64,000 nucleotides of DNA from Cycas panzhihuaensis (Eukaryota; Cycadophyta). The stretch covers positions 56,551,741 to 56,615,740 of the forward strand of contig CM041465.1 of NCBI GenBank assembly GCA_023213395.1, given 5' to 3'. The notes under the pieces are model-generated. The model was given only the letters and a program-made list of their open reading frames with translations. It had not been told where the DNA came from and did not search any database. Of this stretch, positions 32,967-46,704 are shown one piece after another. The position numbers were made by a program, and so were the translations under genes. Position 1 is the first letter of the stretch, and each line of letters starts with the position of its first letter.

Positions 32967-34648
32967 GGTGGAAGGGTCATAAGCTATTGGAGGTGAATGA
33001 ACCTATGGGTGGGACATGAGAATTAGATTGCATCCACTAAAATATTTTATTTAATTTTTTATCAAAGGTATCTTGTTTGTGTTCAAATAAGTCTTACTTC
33101 TGAGTGGAATCCTTGACTTATTTATCCAAGCTTATCAAGCTCTAATTCAATACATTAATATTGTCTAACATTTCTTAGAACTAAACCTAAAGTGCCTAAA
33201 TACTCTATGCTTATGTGGGTGCCATAGATAAAAAAGCCAATGTCATAAATAAATGAAAGAATTCTCAAGGAAAATGGGATAAATAAGAAGAATGATATTC
33301 ATGAAGAGGGGAGAGAAAATAAATAGAACGAGCTTATAAAAAGTTAAGGGCTAATGTAGATAGGTAAGAAAATGAGTCGAGGGACCATGTCCATAGCTTG
33401 TTAACCCCTAAAAATATATAATAATAACACTTAAAGCACTAAGACAAGTGTGAAAAGCTCATTAAAATGGCATAGGTGAGATTTAATGATGAAAGTTGGG
33501 CAACAGGGCCCACAAGATGTTTATATATTGTTATACCTCAAAAATAACTATTAAAGTTACCCTAGTAAAAAATGACCAGTACGATGCACTAATCAAAATA
33601 AAATCTATTTATTTATAGGGTGATGTTGGAGCTATGGAATTTTTTTTTTCCTTTTATCTTAAGTCTACTAGTGTAGGTTTCATCTAAATTTGAGAAGTAT
33701 TCACCAAAGTGACCCTAAAGATTCCTTTTTTCTTTTTCTTTTTCTTTTTTTTTTTAAGAGGTGAATACTAAACTGAAAGGTTCAGTGTAGGATTCAAAAT
33801 TTCTATTAAAGGTTTAGACAAGATATTTAAAATTACTTTGATACTGGTTTTATAATATAATTTAGTGTTGTTGTGCTGACAATATTGCAAGATTTGTTAT
33901 TGTCATGGCAATCCATAATTATATGGTTTAGTACTATTACTTATATATGTTTCATATATTTAACCCCTTTGTAAAAGTATAATGGTCTAAATAATCTTAT
34001 ATTAGGTTTGGAAGTACCTAAGACAAAAGAACATGGTGTACTTGGTTCTACATATCTCTTAATAAACTTCCTAGTTGTTACTATTACTCAGCCTAATTTC
34101 TCAATAAACCAATTGCAAAAGAAATTTATATTCGTAGTCATGGTAACCATGTTGGGATGTTCATAAGAAGTAACTTCTTGATATTAATCATTAACTAGCA
34201 CACTATAAAAGGTAGGCGACTGATAATTTATCTACTCTAGGTAAGGTAGGGAAACCTATAAGGGTCCTCTAATAACTGAATGTATGTGGAGACTCAAAGC
34301 CATATATAGGTTCTATCTAAGACCTATATAAGTAGTGTTATCTAATTTGCTTCATGTATAGGTATATACCCATGTATGTTTAGTTGAAAATGATAGATCT
34401 TTGTGATTTTTAAAAACCCCTAGTACAAAATCTCTACCTATAACTAGGGGATATAAGAGGGATAAGAGGGAGAGAACTTGTTGCCTACTTATAGCCAATT
34501 ATTAAATTTTTAGAAAATAACTAGTAGAGAAAATAAAAAATAAAAGTATGAGAGGGTTTCTAGAATTTCACCAATGGGAAAAGAAAAAAATCTCAATTAT
34601 TTTTCACTCCTCTTATTAATTTACTTCTTTAGGTGGATTTGCAACTTA
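32967..34648 (-). other. Leader of Ty3/gypsy element F
   Basis: AT-rich, no gene seen. On the - strand it runs from the PBS at 34660-34649 to the E1 target site; past E1 the F gag follows (22990-22337), so this is the untranslated leader and possibly the gag N-terminus. Contains a pyrimidine run at 33726-33755. Confidence 0.5.
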
Positions 34649-34660
34649 GTTGTGATACCA
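34649..34660 (-). other. Primer-binding site of element F
   Basis: TGGTATCACAAC on the - strand, two bases after the LTR terminus CA. The first eight bases match the initiator-Met site used by chromoviruses and copia elements. Confidence 0.6.
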
Positions 34661-34662
34661 CT

Positions 34663-37884
<3,222 letters not shown>

Positions 37885-38250
37885 AGTCCTCCGTCTTTAA
37901 AAAAAGCTTTGCCCTTAAAGCTTGTTGATCTCATGATGTTCTTAGATAAATTACTCATTCTTCCAAGTTGTATATTCTTATAAGTGTTATTTCTATTTAA
38001 TAAGATACTTAATGATTTATTTAGATCATAGATGTTAGACTCTTTTATTGATAATACATTCTAGAATAAATTGAAGTTGCCCCTCCTCATTTAATATATA
38101 TAGTTTAGTTTAAGCTTGTGCCTACTACCCAAAACCGTTTTAAAATATGAAACATGAAAAACATTATGGATCCTTGATGGTGGTTATAAGTCTAAGGCAT
38201 ATGCAACTTCACTAATCATCTTGAGGATTTTGTAAGGTCCATAGAATCAG
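37885..38250 (-). pseudogene. Integrase C-terminus and chromodomain remnant of F1
   Basis: - strand reading shows FYGPYKILKMISEVAYALDL followed by IHNVFHVSYFKTVLG, the module before a chromodomain in chromoviruses. The chromodomain itself is eroded, ending in FKGKAFFKDGGLV just before the polypurine tract. Assignment to chromoviruses rests on this order. Confidence 0.6.
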
Positions 38251-39180
38251 GTTGGTAACTTATACTACTAATATTTTTTAAGAGAGGCATGCTTGTATAG
38301 TTATAACTGTAAGCATACCCAATCACCTAGTTAGAACACTCGTTCACTTTGCCCTTTATCTTCCTATTATTTCATTTAATTTTATACAAGGTGAAGATTA
38401 TCTTTGAGTATCTTAAGGACCTCTATTGTTTAGTGGATGTGTTCCTTGAATGATTGAACCTTAGAGCTAATTATAGAATAATTTTTTAGTGTGGATGGTT
38501 CATATCCATATAATCCTTAGAATGAAGTCATTCTTGTTGATACATGATAGTTTGTATTATACCACTATTCTACTAAGGGAAGCCAATGGTGCCACTTGAC
38601 CTGCTTGTCTAAAGCATGACACTGAAGGTATCCTTCAAGGCACTTATTCACTGCCTTAGTTTACCCATCTGTTTGTGGATGGTAGGATGATTTCATAGTT
38701 AGTTTGGTACCAGGCAGGTGAAAAAGTTATGTCCAGAAGTTGCTCATGAACTTAGGGCCCTTATCACTTATTATGTATTTGGCCATATCATGTAACCTAT
38801 GTATCCCTTTTAAAAAGATCTCAACAATTTGATTCATTTTATATATGGCATGGATGTCATAGAAATAAGTATATTTAGTTAGCCTATTAACAACTAGGAG
38901 AATAGAATCTCATCCTTCTGACTTGAGCAACTCCACAACGAAGCCCATGGAAATTTCTTTCCATCTTTGATTTGGTGTATATAGGGGTTACAACACTCTT
39001 GGAGCCTTGACTATTTTTGCCTTATGTCATTGACAAATTTCACAAGAAGTCATATATCTCTTTATATCTCTTTTTTGGCCCTTTTAGAAGATAGATTATT
39101 TTAAGTGGTGGTATATTTGTAGGAAACTCAAGTGACCTATTCTTGGGGAAGCTTATAAATCATACAAAATTTACTCCTTA
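38251..39180 (-). pseudogene. Integrase of chromovirus F1 (dead)
   Basis: On the - strand CEICQ of the zinc-binding region (about 39045), then EISMGFVVELLKSEG, YIISDKGPKF and SSYHPQTDG. The first catalytic Asp is Gly (SMGF for SMDF), the second is kept (SDKG), and the Glu after QTDG is Lys. Several stops. There is no possibility of function. Confidence 0.75.
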
Positions 39181-39192
39181 AGGCTAAATTGA

Positions 39193-39206
39193 GGATATAT
39201 ATATAT

Positions 39207-39291
<85 letters not shown>
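39193..39291. repeat. (TA)n microsatellite in F1
   Basis: About 100 nt of TA repeat lying in the pol sequence between RNase H and integrase of F1. Confidence 0.93.
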
Positions 39292-39294
<3 letters not shown>

Positions 39295-39398
39295 TTAGTC
39301 TTGTACTAAAGGATATTTATGGGCCATGTGTAACAGGTTGAGTTCCCTACCCCATCTTGAAAGCCTTGAATGATATGCTTTATAATAGAGTCTTGCTC

Positions 39399-39700
39399 TT
39401 ATTCTTGCCTGGTAACCTCTATCCAAGAGGGGTTGATCATGGTTATGGAGTATAGTGTCGATTCTTCTTCCTTATAGGACAAAGTATCATCCATTATATT
39501 ATCCTTGCCTTTTTTATAGAGTATTTCAAATTCACAGGCTTGTATTTTGGTGACCATTTCCTTTTGTTCCTCTGATATCATCCTTTGATCTAGGAAATAT
39601 TTCAAGTTGTCATGGTATGTTTTTATTTGGAAATGTGTCCCCATTAAGTATTGTCACTATTTCTTAATAGCATGGAGAATTGATAATGTTTCTAGAATGC
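39399..39700 (-). pseudogene. RNase H of chromovirus F1
   Basis: 81 open codons (39644-39399) include HFQIKTYHDNLKYFLDQRM and EFEILYKKGKDNIMDDTL, the C-terminal half of gypsy-type RNase H (consensus has TDH and V-A-D-A-L-S). The domain is cut at about 39700, where LTR D begins; RT is absent. Confidence 0.8.
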
Positions 39701-39706
39701 TTGCCA

Positions 39707-42587
39707 TGGGGTGGTGTCCCTACATCTAGTAAAGGGAAAGAAATATGTAAAGCTAAGTAAGCTAAACGATAAGGACTTCACCTCGCAGGGCGTCTGTGTG
39801 CTGGAGAGCAGATTCAGAACTGCAGAGGTGCCTGGTTGCTTCCAGGTAACCGTGCAAAGCGAGGCCTTCCTACCCCTCAAATGGCCAACAAGAGAAGGAA
39901 AGAACCTGGCACGTTACTTCTTCTCGAAGAGATGAGAAGGCAACGCAAAAACGAGAAGGCAGGTAAAGTAGTGTCTAGGTGTAGGCTAAAAAGGGGATAA
40001 AACACGGGTAGCTCTAACATAAAGTAAATGATCTAACTATGTTAAGCTAACCGATAGAAAAAGCAATGTAAAGTAAACATATATACCTTTTCCCTTTTTA
40101 ATTCTTTATATACCTCTAACTATGCAAGCATGTGCATAAAAGACAATGGCGTAAAGAAGATATATATGGATAAGAAAAGTACCTGGACCCAGCGTCTGAA
40201 TGGAGTGTTGTTCATCCCTTTGCTTCCTGCTCCGCTCGTTGCACATGCGATGCCAGTCGGTGATAGTTGACATAAGCAACTGAAAAAGGGGCTAACTTAC
40301 CTCCCCTTATGCATGCAAAAGTAAAAAATGGAAAAAGGCAAACAACGAGAAATGACGAGAAATGCACTAAATATAGAACTAACCTGCAATGGGTTCCGTT
40401 CCACACGCAACTCCGCTGACGCAAGATCCTGCAAGCAAGCTAGGTGAGTATCCCCCTCTCGGAAGAGGGGCCACAAAATAGACCGAGTATAGATGCTAAA
40501 CTCAAATGGAACTACATAAAACTAAGCTAAGCATACATATATTATCATGTAAAGCATCAATATATAACAAAAATCTCTCGCAAATATGTACCACAAATGA
40601 CACCCAAAAAGGAAGAGTATAGCCTTGGAATGGCTAACTCACCAACAAGGAATCTCCACTCAACTTAGAAAGGGGAAATAGACTCACAACAAGGTCACGA
40701 GGTAGCAAATAGTAAGAAAGAAGAGAGTAATGGAAAGGTATGTAGACACCCAAGGAACTAGATGCTACGAATAGCAAATCATTGGGTTGGGTGAGTAGTA
40801 AACCATTAACCAGTAAGGAAAGGTTTCAATGCTTATGCAGGGCCTAAAACTGACGGATGGAAATTAAGAACCAGCATGGAAATGGGTTGCCAACGCTAGT
40901 TTAGCTCCAAAACTAGATCCCCAAACCCCCTAACCTGGTTCTTAGGAAGGCACTAAAGGCAAAGGGAAAGAGAATAAGGGACGGAACCCTTGGGGAGAAG
41001 GATAACAAGGGGGACAAAACCCCACTTTCCTCCCTCAAATCCTGTTTGTGTTACCCCTTTGCAACAGCCACCTAAGAATAGGTTGGTTGGGATGATTGAG
41101 AGAAGCAATAATATTTCAAAAGATAAAGAAGTAATGCTAATTAAGTACAACAATATGAAGGTACACAAACTAGAAGTTTATCCACCAAAATATGAAGAAA
41201 CAACACAAATTACAAAGTAGATGTAAGGAGTAACTTGTTGTGGAAGAACCAAGCATGAATTTGCTATTAAAAATAGCAGAGATAACCAGCATTTGGTGGA
41301 TAATAATGGCAGGTTTTGGAAAGGAGAGAAGTATAAAGATATTCCTGTAAGTTTGGGGCTTTGGTAGCTTGTCTTTTGAGGAGCTTTTGATGGTAATCCT
41401 CCTTGAAGCCTTGGCAACCTGCAAGAAGATGTAAAGCCTGATGTTTGTGAGCTATATGGGTAGCAATGGTCCCTGGAATCAAGCTTGTAGCAGTGTATCC
41501 TTCCTTGCAATAGATTTCTGTGAGGATTGTGTATGGTTTTCTATGTAAATTGAGTAAAACGTTGTAAAAATGAACAAAAAGATCTTCAAAATGAAGAGGA
41601 AAACTAGCTTTATCCCTTGTTCACTGTAGGTGAATGTTGGGGATGTCAGGGCGATGTAAATGAGTAAGCGCCACATGGCAGTTTCGTGAAAAAAGCAGAA
41701 ACTGTCACGTGGTTCTCTTTTTTAAATTTCAAATAGTCGATCGCGAAGAAATTCGGCCATCTGCAAGAAAGATCGTGCTACCACTAAGTTTATAGTGGTA
41801 CGAGACTGGCAACAAAAAAAGATTAAAAAAAATAAAAATAAAGGTTTTGGAGTTATTACTAAGGGTAAATTAAGCCTGAAACAAATGGGGGAATACCCAG
41901 ATTATGGGTAAGTAGCCAAAACAGTAAAATGGGTCTCAACCAAGGAATTAATCAGACTTGGAGGAGACTGCAACATGAGAAAAATATCGTAACATGGGCA
42001 AACATGACTGGCTGAAGCATCCCAGGAGGTTGTGAAGACGATGTGGGTGGCTGTGCGCCATATGGGATGTAGCATTTGCTAAGGAATGCCCCCATTGTGA
42101 GTCATCATAGGTTGAAAGTGTGTTGTAAGCACATGCACTATGATCAGGGAAAGAAGCAATGTAGGCAGGCAAGCATATGTCAAGTAGTCTACGCTAAACA
42201 ATCTCATTCAAAATATGAGCAAGGAGAAGTGAGAATATATACCTGAACATACCTGAGTCGATGTGTCTCGAGTCCATTCCCAATAGCTGGGAAACACTGA
42301 CCCCTTGGCAGCAGAGCCTCACCGCTCGGAAGCGTAACATGATGGCAAATGCTGACAACCAAAGACATCAGTAGCACATGCATATATATATATATATATA
42401 AGCAATAATGAACAGTATATGGACCAAGGGTATCAGCGAGTGTCGTGGCGAAACGCGTGGACAAGGGAGATGGAGACGAGGACAATATAGGGACTGCCTA
42501 CGCGTCATCTAAGCATCGACCTGCAAGTGTATAGAGTAAATGAAGGGGATGCCCCCCGTTGCCCGAGTGCAACGAGTGATAAGAGGG
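39707..42587 (-). repeat. Diverged Tat-family LTR D (solo or truncated)
   Basis: On the - strand it parallels the B LTR: the segment around 42230-42370 matches 45245-45390 (GGCAGCAGAGCCTCACCGCT in both), the middle matches the 43200-43500 region, and the end GTAGGGACACCACCCCA (39707) matches ACACGCACCCA. Its first ~60 nt are missing where B's 3' LTR abuts. No internal region follows; chromovirus F1 RNase H does. It lacks the clear telobox/TATA pair seen in the other LTRs. Confidence 0.6.
41779..41800. repeat. Inverted repeat in LTR D related to intron palindrome
   Basis: TACCACTA and TAGTGGTA arms (perfect 8 bp) around AGTTTA. Its left half TACCACTAAGTTTA is identical to half of the intron palindromes at 13154, 47167 and 60984. 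Confidence 0.55.
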
Positions 42588-45500
42588 TGGGTGCGTGTCT
42601 ACGGGATAGCTACCTAACTAAGTAGGAATTGTATGAGCAATTGATGGTATGATTGAGAAAAGGACCTACAAGTAGGGAAAATACTATGTAGGGCGCCCCG
42701 TGCGCTGAAGCGCAAGTTCAGAACCTGCAAATGGAGTATAGCTACCAGGGAGTGGTCCCCTTGCTTCAAACAAGAGGAGAGGAGGCGTAGGGTTAGCCTG
42801 GGTTGACCTAAGGGAAGGATCCTCCCACCCTTGGATGGCCGGAAGGGAAAGGAGAGAATCCTTCAGGGGTTTCCCTAAGATGACAGGAAACAAGTAAGGG
42901 TAGGCAAGTAGATGGCCTATGGATAGGGTCACTTCGGTTATCCAACTAAGCAGAGAACCGAAAGAACATAAAGGGAATAACTCCAAAAAGGAGGTTATGG
43001 TATGTGCGGGCAAACTAACTAAGTAAGCAAATAATAGAGAGAGGGAAGTTTGAATGGCAAAAGAAGGGAAAAGGTGAGAGGGGAGGTTTCCTAAGACCTT
43101 TTCCTATGACCAAAGAAAATGTAAGTAATAAAGCGAACAAAGTATGAATCAAAGCAAGGTTGATTTTCCTTCTATTTCCAATGAGCTAATTACTACTATT
43201 TAAAAGAACTCAAAAGGAAAAGGTAATAAAGTGGAGCAAGAGCATGTACCTGGAATGGAAGCGTGTCGTAATGGTGGCACTCCCAAGAGACACCCAAAGC
43301 TACCCCACAAGGCATGGCGGGCATGAAGAGCTGAAGCAGATTGGAACGAGGGGCTCCCTTACCTTCCCTAGAAAAAGTACTAAAGTACCAAACAATGGAA
43401 AGAAAGGGACAAAGTACTAGTAATGAATGAAGTATGAAAGTAAAGCATAAATAGTAGTACTTACCCACAAAGGAAGAAAGAGGACCAGATCTATTGCACT
43501 TTCCAAATACCTACAAGTAAATGACAATCTCCCCCTTTCCAGAGAAAGGGTACTAGCATACAATGGAAAGATCCTAATAATACATGTACATGCAAAGTGA
43601 ATATAAACTTAAATATGTGTATGTTAGTATTAATACAATGATGATAATATGTAAAGGAAGATGACCAAAGTAAATGGAAAGTAACCGGTAAGCCTTGGAG
43701 TGGCCCACCTCCCGTAAAGAATAACCCCAATCTCCCCAAAAAAGCCACGAGGCAGCAAGGATAAGGCTAAGAAAGATGGTTGGAAATAGTGGCAAAGAGA
43801 ATTGAAAAGAGCCAAAGAGGACCTACAGCAAGCTGGGGTGCTATGAAGAGCAAACCAGGTTGCTGGGAAAGGAGTTGGGCAAAGGGCAAGTAGCCGGGGC
43901 TTACATGAGTTGCCTGGATCAAAGCACAAGCCCTCAAACTAGTGCTGCAACGTGTGACAGCGCTGATTTCAGTGGCTAAAGATGGCTTAACAAACCCTTA
44001 TTTTATTGCCAAGGGCAGCACAGGGCAAAAGGGAAGGTTTGGGAGGCTAAGAGCCACTTGAGGAGCATGGAAGGTGGTACAGAATCCACCCAGCTCTCAC
44101 CCAAACCCTATGCAACCCCTCTTTACCACTACCTTGAGCAATAAACGTAGGCAAGGAGGCACTAATGACAGGAGTAAAATAGTCTAAAACAAAGGAAAAG
44201 CAACCTCCAAAAACCCCAGCAAGAGGACAAGCAAAATAGGGTATTAATTGAATAAGAAAGTAGCTCAAACTAATGAATACTTGAGAAGAGGAGGGGAGGC
44301 TCTTGCCTCAGTTAAGGGCTACTAAAAACAGGCTGAGAAATTAGCCCAGAAGTTGTGGAATAGCAGGTTTGGAACCCTGCTAATGGAGTTGAAGGAAAAC
44401 ACCTACACTTAGAATGCTTGATGGTTGTTTGAGCAAGAATCTGCTGAGATCTCTCCAAAGAGGCCCTCTCCAAGGCATGTGAAGGGCTGGAAAGATGTCC
44501 TAACTGTACCAAAGGAGAGTTGGGCACTGGAGGGAGAGGTGCAAGTCCTGTAGCAGCAATTGAGAAGCAGAGAATAGTAGAGCACATGGTGGTTTTCTTG
44601 AGGAGAAATCTGAAAAATGAACAAAAGATCCTTAAAATGAGTTAAAGAAGACTTAAATACCCAGCCCAAACCCTAAAGCGAGTGATTAGGGCACAGTTGG
44701 CAGTGAGTTAAGTTACGAGACACGTGGCAATTTCGTAATAAATGTGAAATTGCCATGGTAATTTTTTTAAAACTAGTATGGACAGTCATCCCACCGCAAA
44801 ATCTTCGGTACCACAGAATTTACGGTGGTACCGCGAAATTCACGGCGGTATTCACCCGGAGGTAAAATCTGGGCCAGACAGCTAGCCTAGGTTATGGGCC
44901 AATGACAAAAAAGACTAATGGAGGGCTGAGATACCTACCCGAGGGCAAACAAGCTAACAAACAAGTCCAGAAGAGCAAAAATAGGATTCAAACAATGTGG
45001 CAAGTCAACCAAACAATGACAGGTCATCACACGGGCAGAGGTGGCGCAAGCCAGGTGGACCCTGGAGTAAGTAGGGCAGAATGCAGGAAGTGGAATAGCC
45101 ACCGGGGTGCCACACTCACTGGGGATGTGCCCCCGCTATAGTCGTCATAGGCTAAATAAGTGTAGACGAAGACAAAATCATCTACAAGGTCACAACATGC
45201 AAACATGCAAGTAAACACTCATCAAAAGAAAGTGATGATAAGGTGAGAAGCATACCTGCACTTACCTGAGTCGATAATTTCATATCCATTCCTAGAAGCT
45301 GAGAAACACTGCCCCCTTGGCAGCAGAGCCTCACCGCTCGGAAGCGTGGTGCGATGGCGAATGCTGGCAACACAACTGTCAGTAGCACATGTGTATATAG
45401 ATATATAAATCAAGATCATAACAGTAGGCAAGGGTGCCAGCAAGTGTCATGCTGAAATGCGTGGATACAAAAGCAGCAGTGGAGACAACATAGGGGATAC

Positions 45501-45619
45501 TTATGAGCCACCTAGAAACCGATTGGAAAATAGAAAAGGGTGAGGGGGTTGCCCCCACCACAAAGAATGCAAAAAGATGTGCATAATTAAGTAGAAGAGT
45601 AAGCAAGGGGTAGTCACCA
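42588..45619 (-). repeat. 3' LTR of element B
   Basis: - strand TGGTGACTACCCC...ACACGCACCCA. Homologous to the other LTRs except for its first ~330 nt, which differ from A. Contains the telobox/TATA pair (44652-44677) and three GGTACC-type short repeats (44805-44856). Confidence 0.82.
44652..44677 (-). promoter_or_regulatory. Telobox plus TATA box in 3' LTR of B
   Basis: + strand CTTAAATA (44652-44659) and CCCAAACCCTAAA (44665-44677); on the - strand the telobox precedes TATTTAAG as in A. Confidence 0.6.
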
Positions 45620-45721
45620 TAGTTTAACCTTATTAGTGGCCGAATTTTAGAGGTACGAACGGATCACAAAGTGAGGTGCGTGACGACCTGGGGCTTGGGC
45701 AACAGGGCGGCCAGACAAGCC

Positions 45722-46160
45722 TCAAGGACGGTCAGCAAGGAGAGGAAGGCGACACTCAAGGATGAGGCGAACAAGACTATCTACCTTAGCGTTGAGGGCC
45801 CGAGGGATATGCTGGATATCGATGGAAGAGAAGCGGGCCAGGAGAGATCTGGCGGCGGAAGCAAGAGTCCTCAAGTGAGGGCATCGCACCTGGTAAACCT
45901 GAGTGAGATGAGACACCACAACTTGAGAGTCATAGAGCAAAACGATGGACTCGTGATAGAAATAAAGAGCATCGGTAAGGGCTTCAATCACAGTTATATA
46001 TTTAGCTTCATTGTTAGTAGCCTCTGGGAGGAAGATCCCAGAGAGTAGGAGATCGTGTCCAGAGGGGCTGCAGAGAATCCACGTAGCAGCGGAAGGTCTA
46101 GGGTTACCGTGACTTCTGCCATCGGTAAAAATGTAGATGGACATAGGTGACACAAAGTCC
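45722..46160 (-). CDS. Archaeal-type RNase H (aRNH) of element B
   Basis: The best-kept second RNase H of the family: an uninterrupted frame with MSIYIF at 46144 and end at 45722 (about 140 residues); the frame is open further upstream to 46336. Catalytic residues are all visible: Asp in IFTDGRSHGNP, Glu in NNEAKY, Asp in LLYDSQ, and the last Asp in NAKVDSL. The + strand CTGGTAGTAAATAAG at 46161 gives ...TTATTTACTACCAG on the - strand, a good 3' splice site right before the domain. It may be reached by splicing from upstream exons; as a separate ORF it has no promoter I can see. Confidence 0.7.
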
Positions 46161-46675
46161 TGGTAGTAAATAAGTAGTGATGGAATGAAAGTAATACTTG
46201 AAAGGCAAGCAAAAAATGGCCGTGAAGGGTAGGAGGACCTAGCAATGAGGTTACCCAGGGTGAGAGCAAGCAGTCTGATCACCATCAGAGAGCAGTCAGA
46301 GGAGAAAAAGGGCATCCTAGAGCGCCAAAAGGTCACTTCGGAAAGTAAAACATGCCCCCGGATGAAGGAGCATCCCCTTTAGGGACCCCAGGAGCGAGAA
46401 AGGACTGCAGAAATGAGTCCAAGGTGATGAAATGAGCTAAACGAGTATAAACTTGGGCATTCACGGGAGTGGCACGTAAAACGAGACAAAAGGGGTCAGA
46501 AAAGAGGTGCAGCAAATGAGGCACCATAAATGCACCGACAAGAAAGTACAAAAAGGGCATCAAAAGAGCACAACGGGTGACAGGGCTAGAAGGCAAAGGT
46601 GATCGGGGAAACGGGACGATCTCAACGGCTGTCGCGGAGCCAAAAATGGAAGAAGTGCCTGTTAGGGCCCCCGCC
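46161..46675. other. Region between second RNase H and antisense promoter, copy B
   Basis: Homologous to 13689-14198 of A and 59967-60478 of C. No recognisable protein. It likely carries upstream control sequence for the antisense gene. Confidence 0.45.
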
Positions 46676-46684
46676 TATATAAGG
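46676..46684 (+). promoter_or_regulatory. TATA box of antisense gene, copy B
   Basis: TATATAAGG within GCCTATATAAGGAAATTGAA, conserved with C (60479) and A (13688, - strand). Confidence 0.62.
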
Positions 46685-46704
46685 AAATTGAATAGAAAAC
46701 AGAT

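Noticed and set aside
40204-40440. 70-codon - strand open frame as a gene
   Set aside because: It lies within LTR D in a region homologous to non-coding parts of the B LTR.
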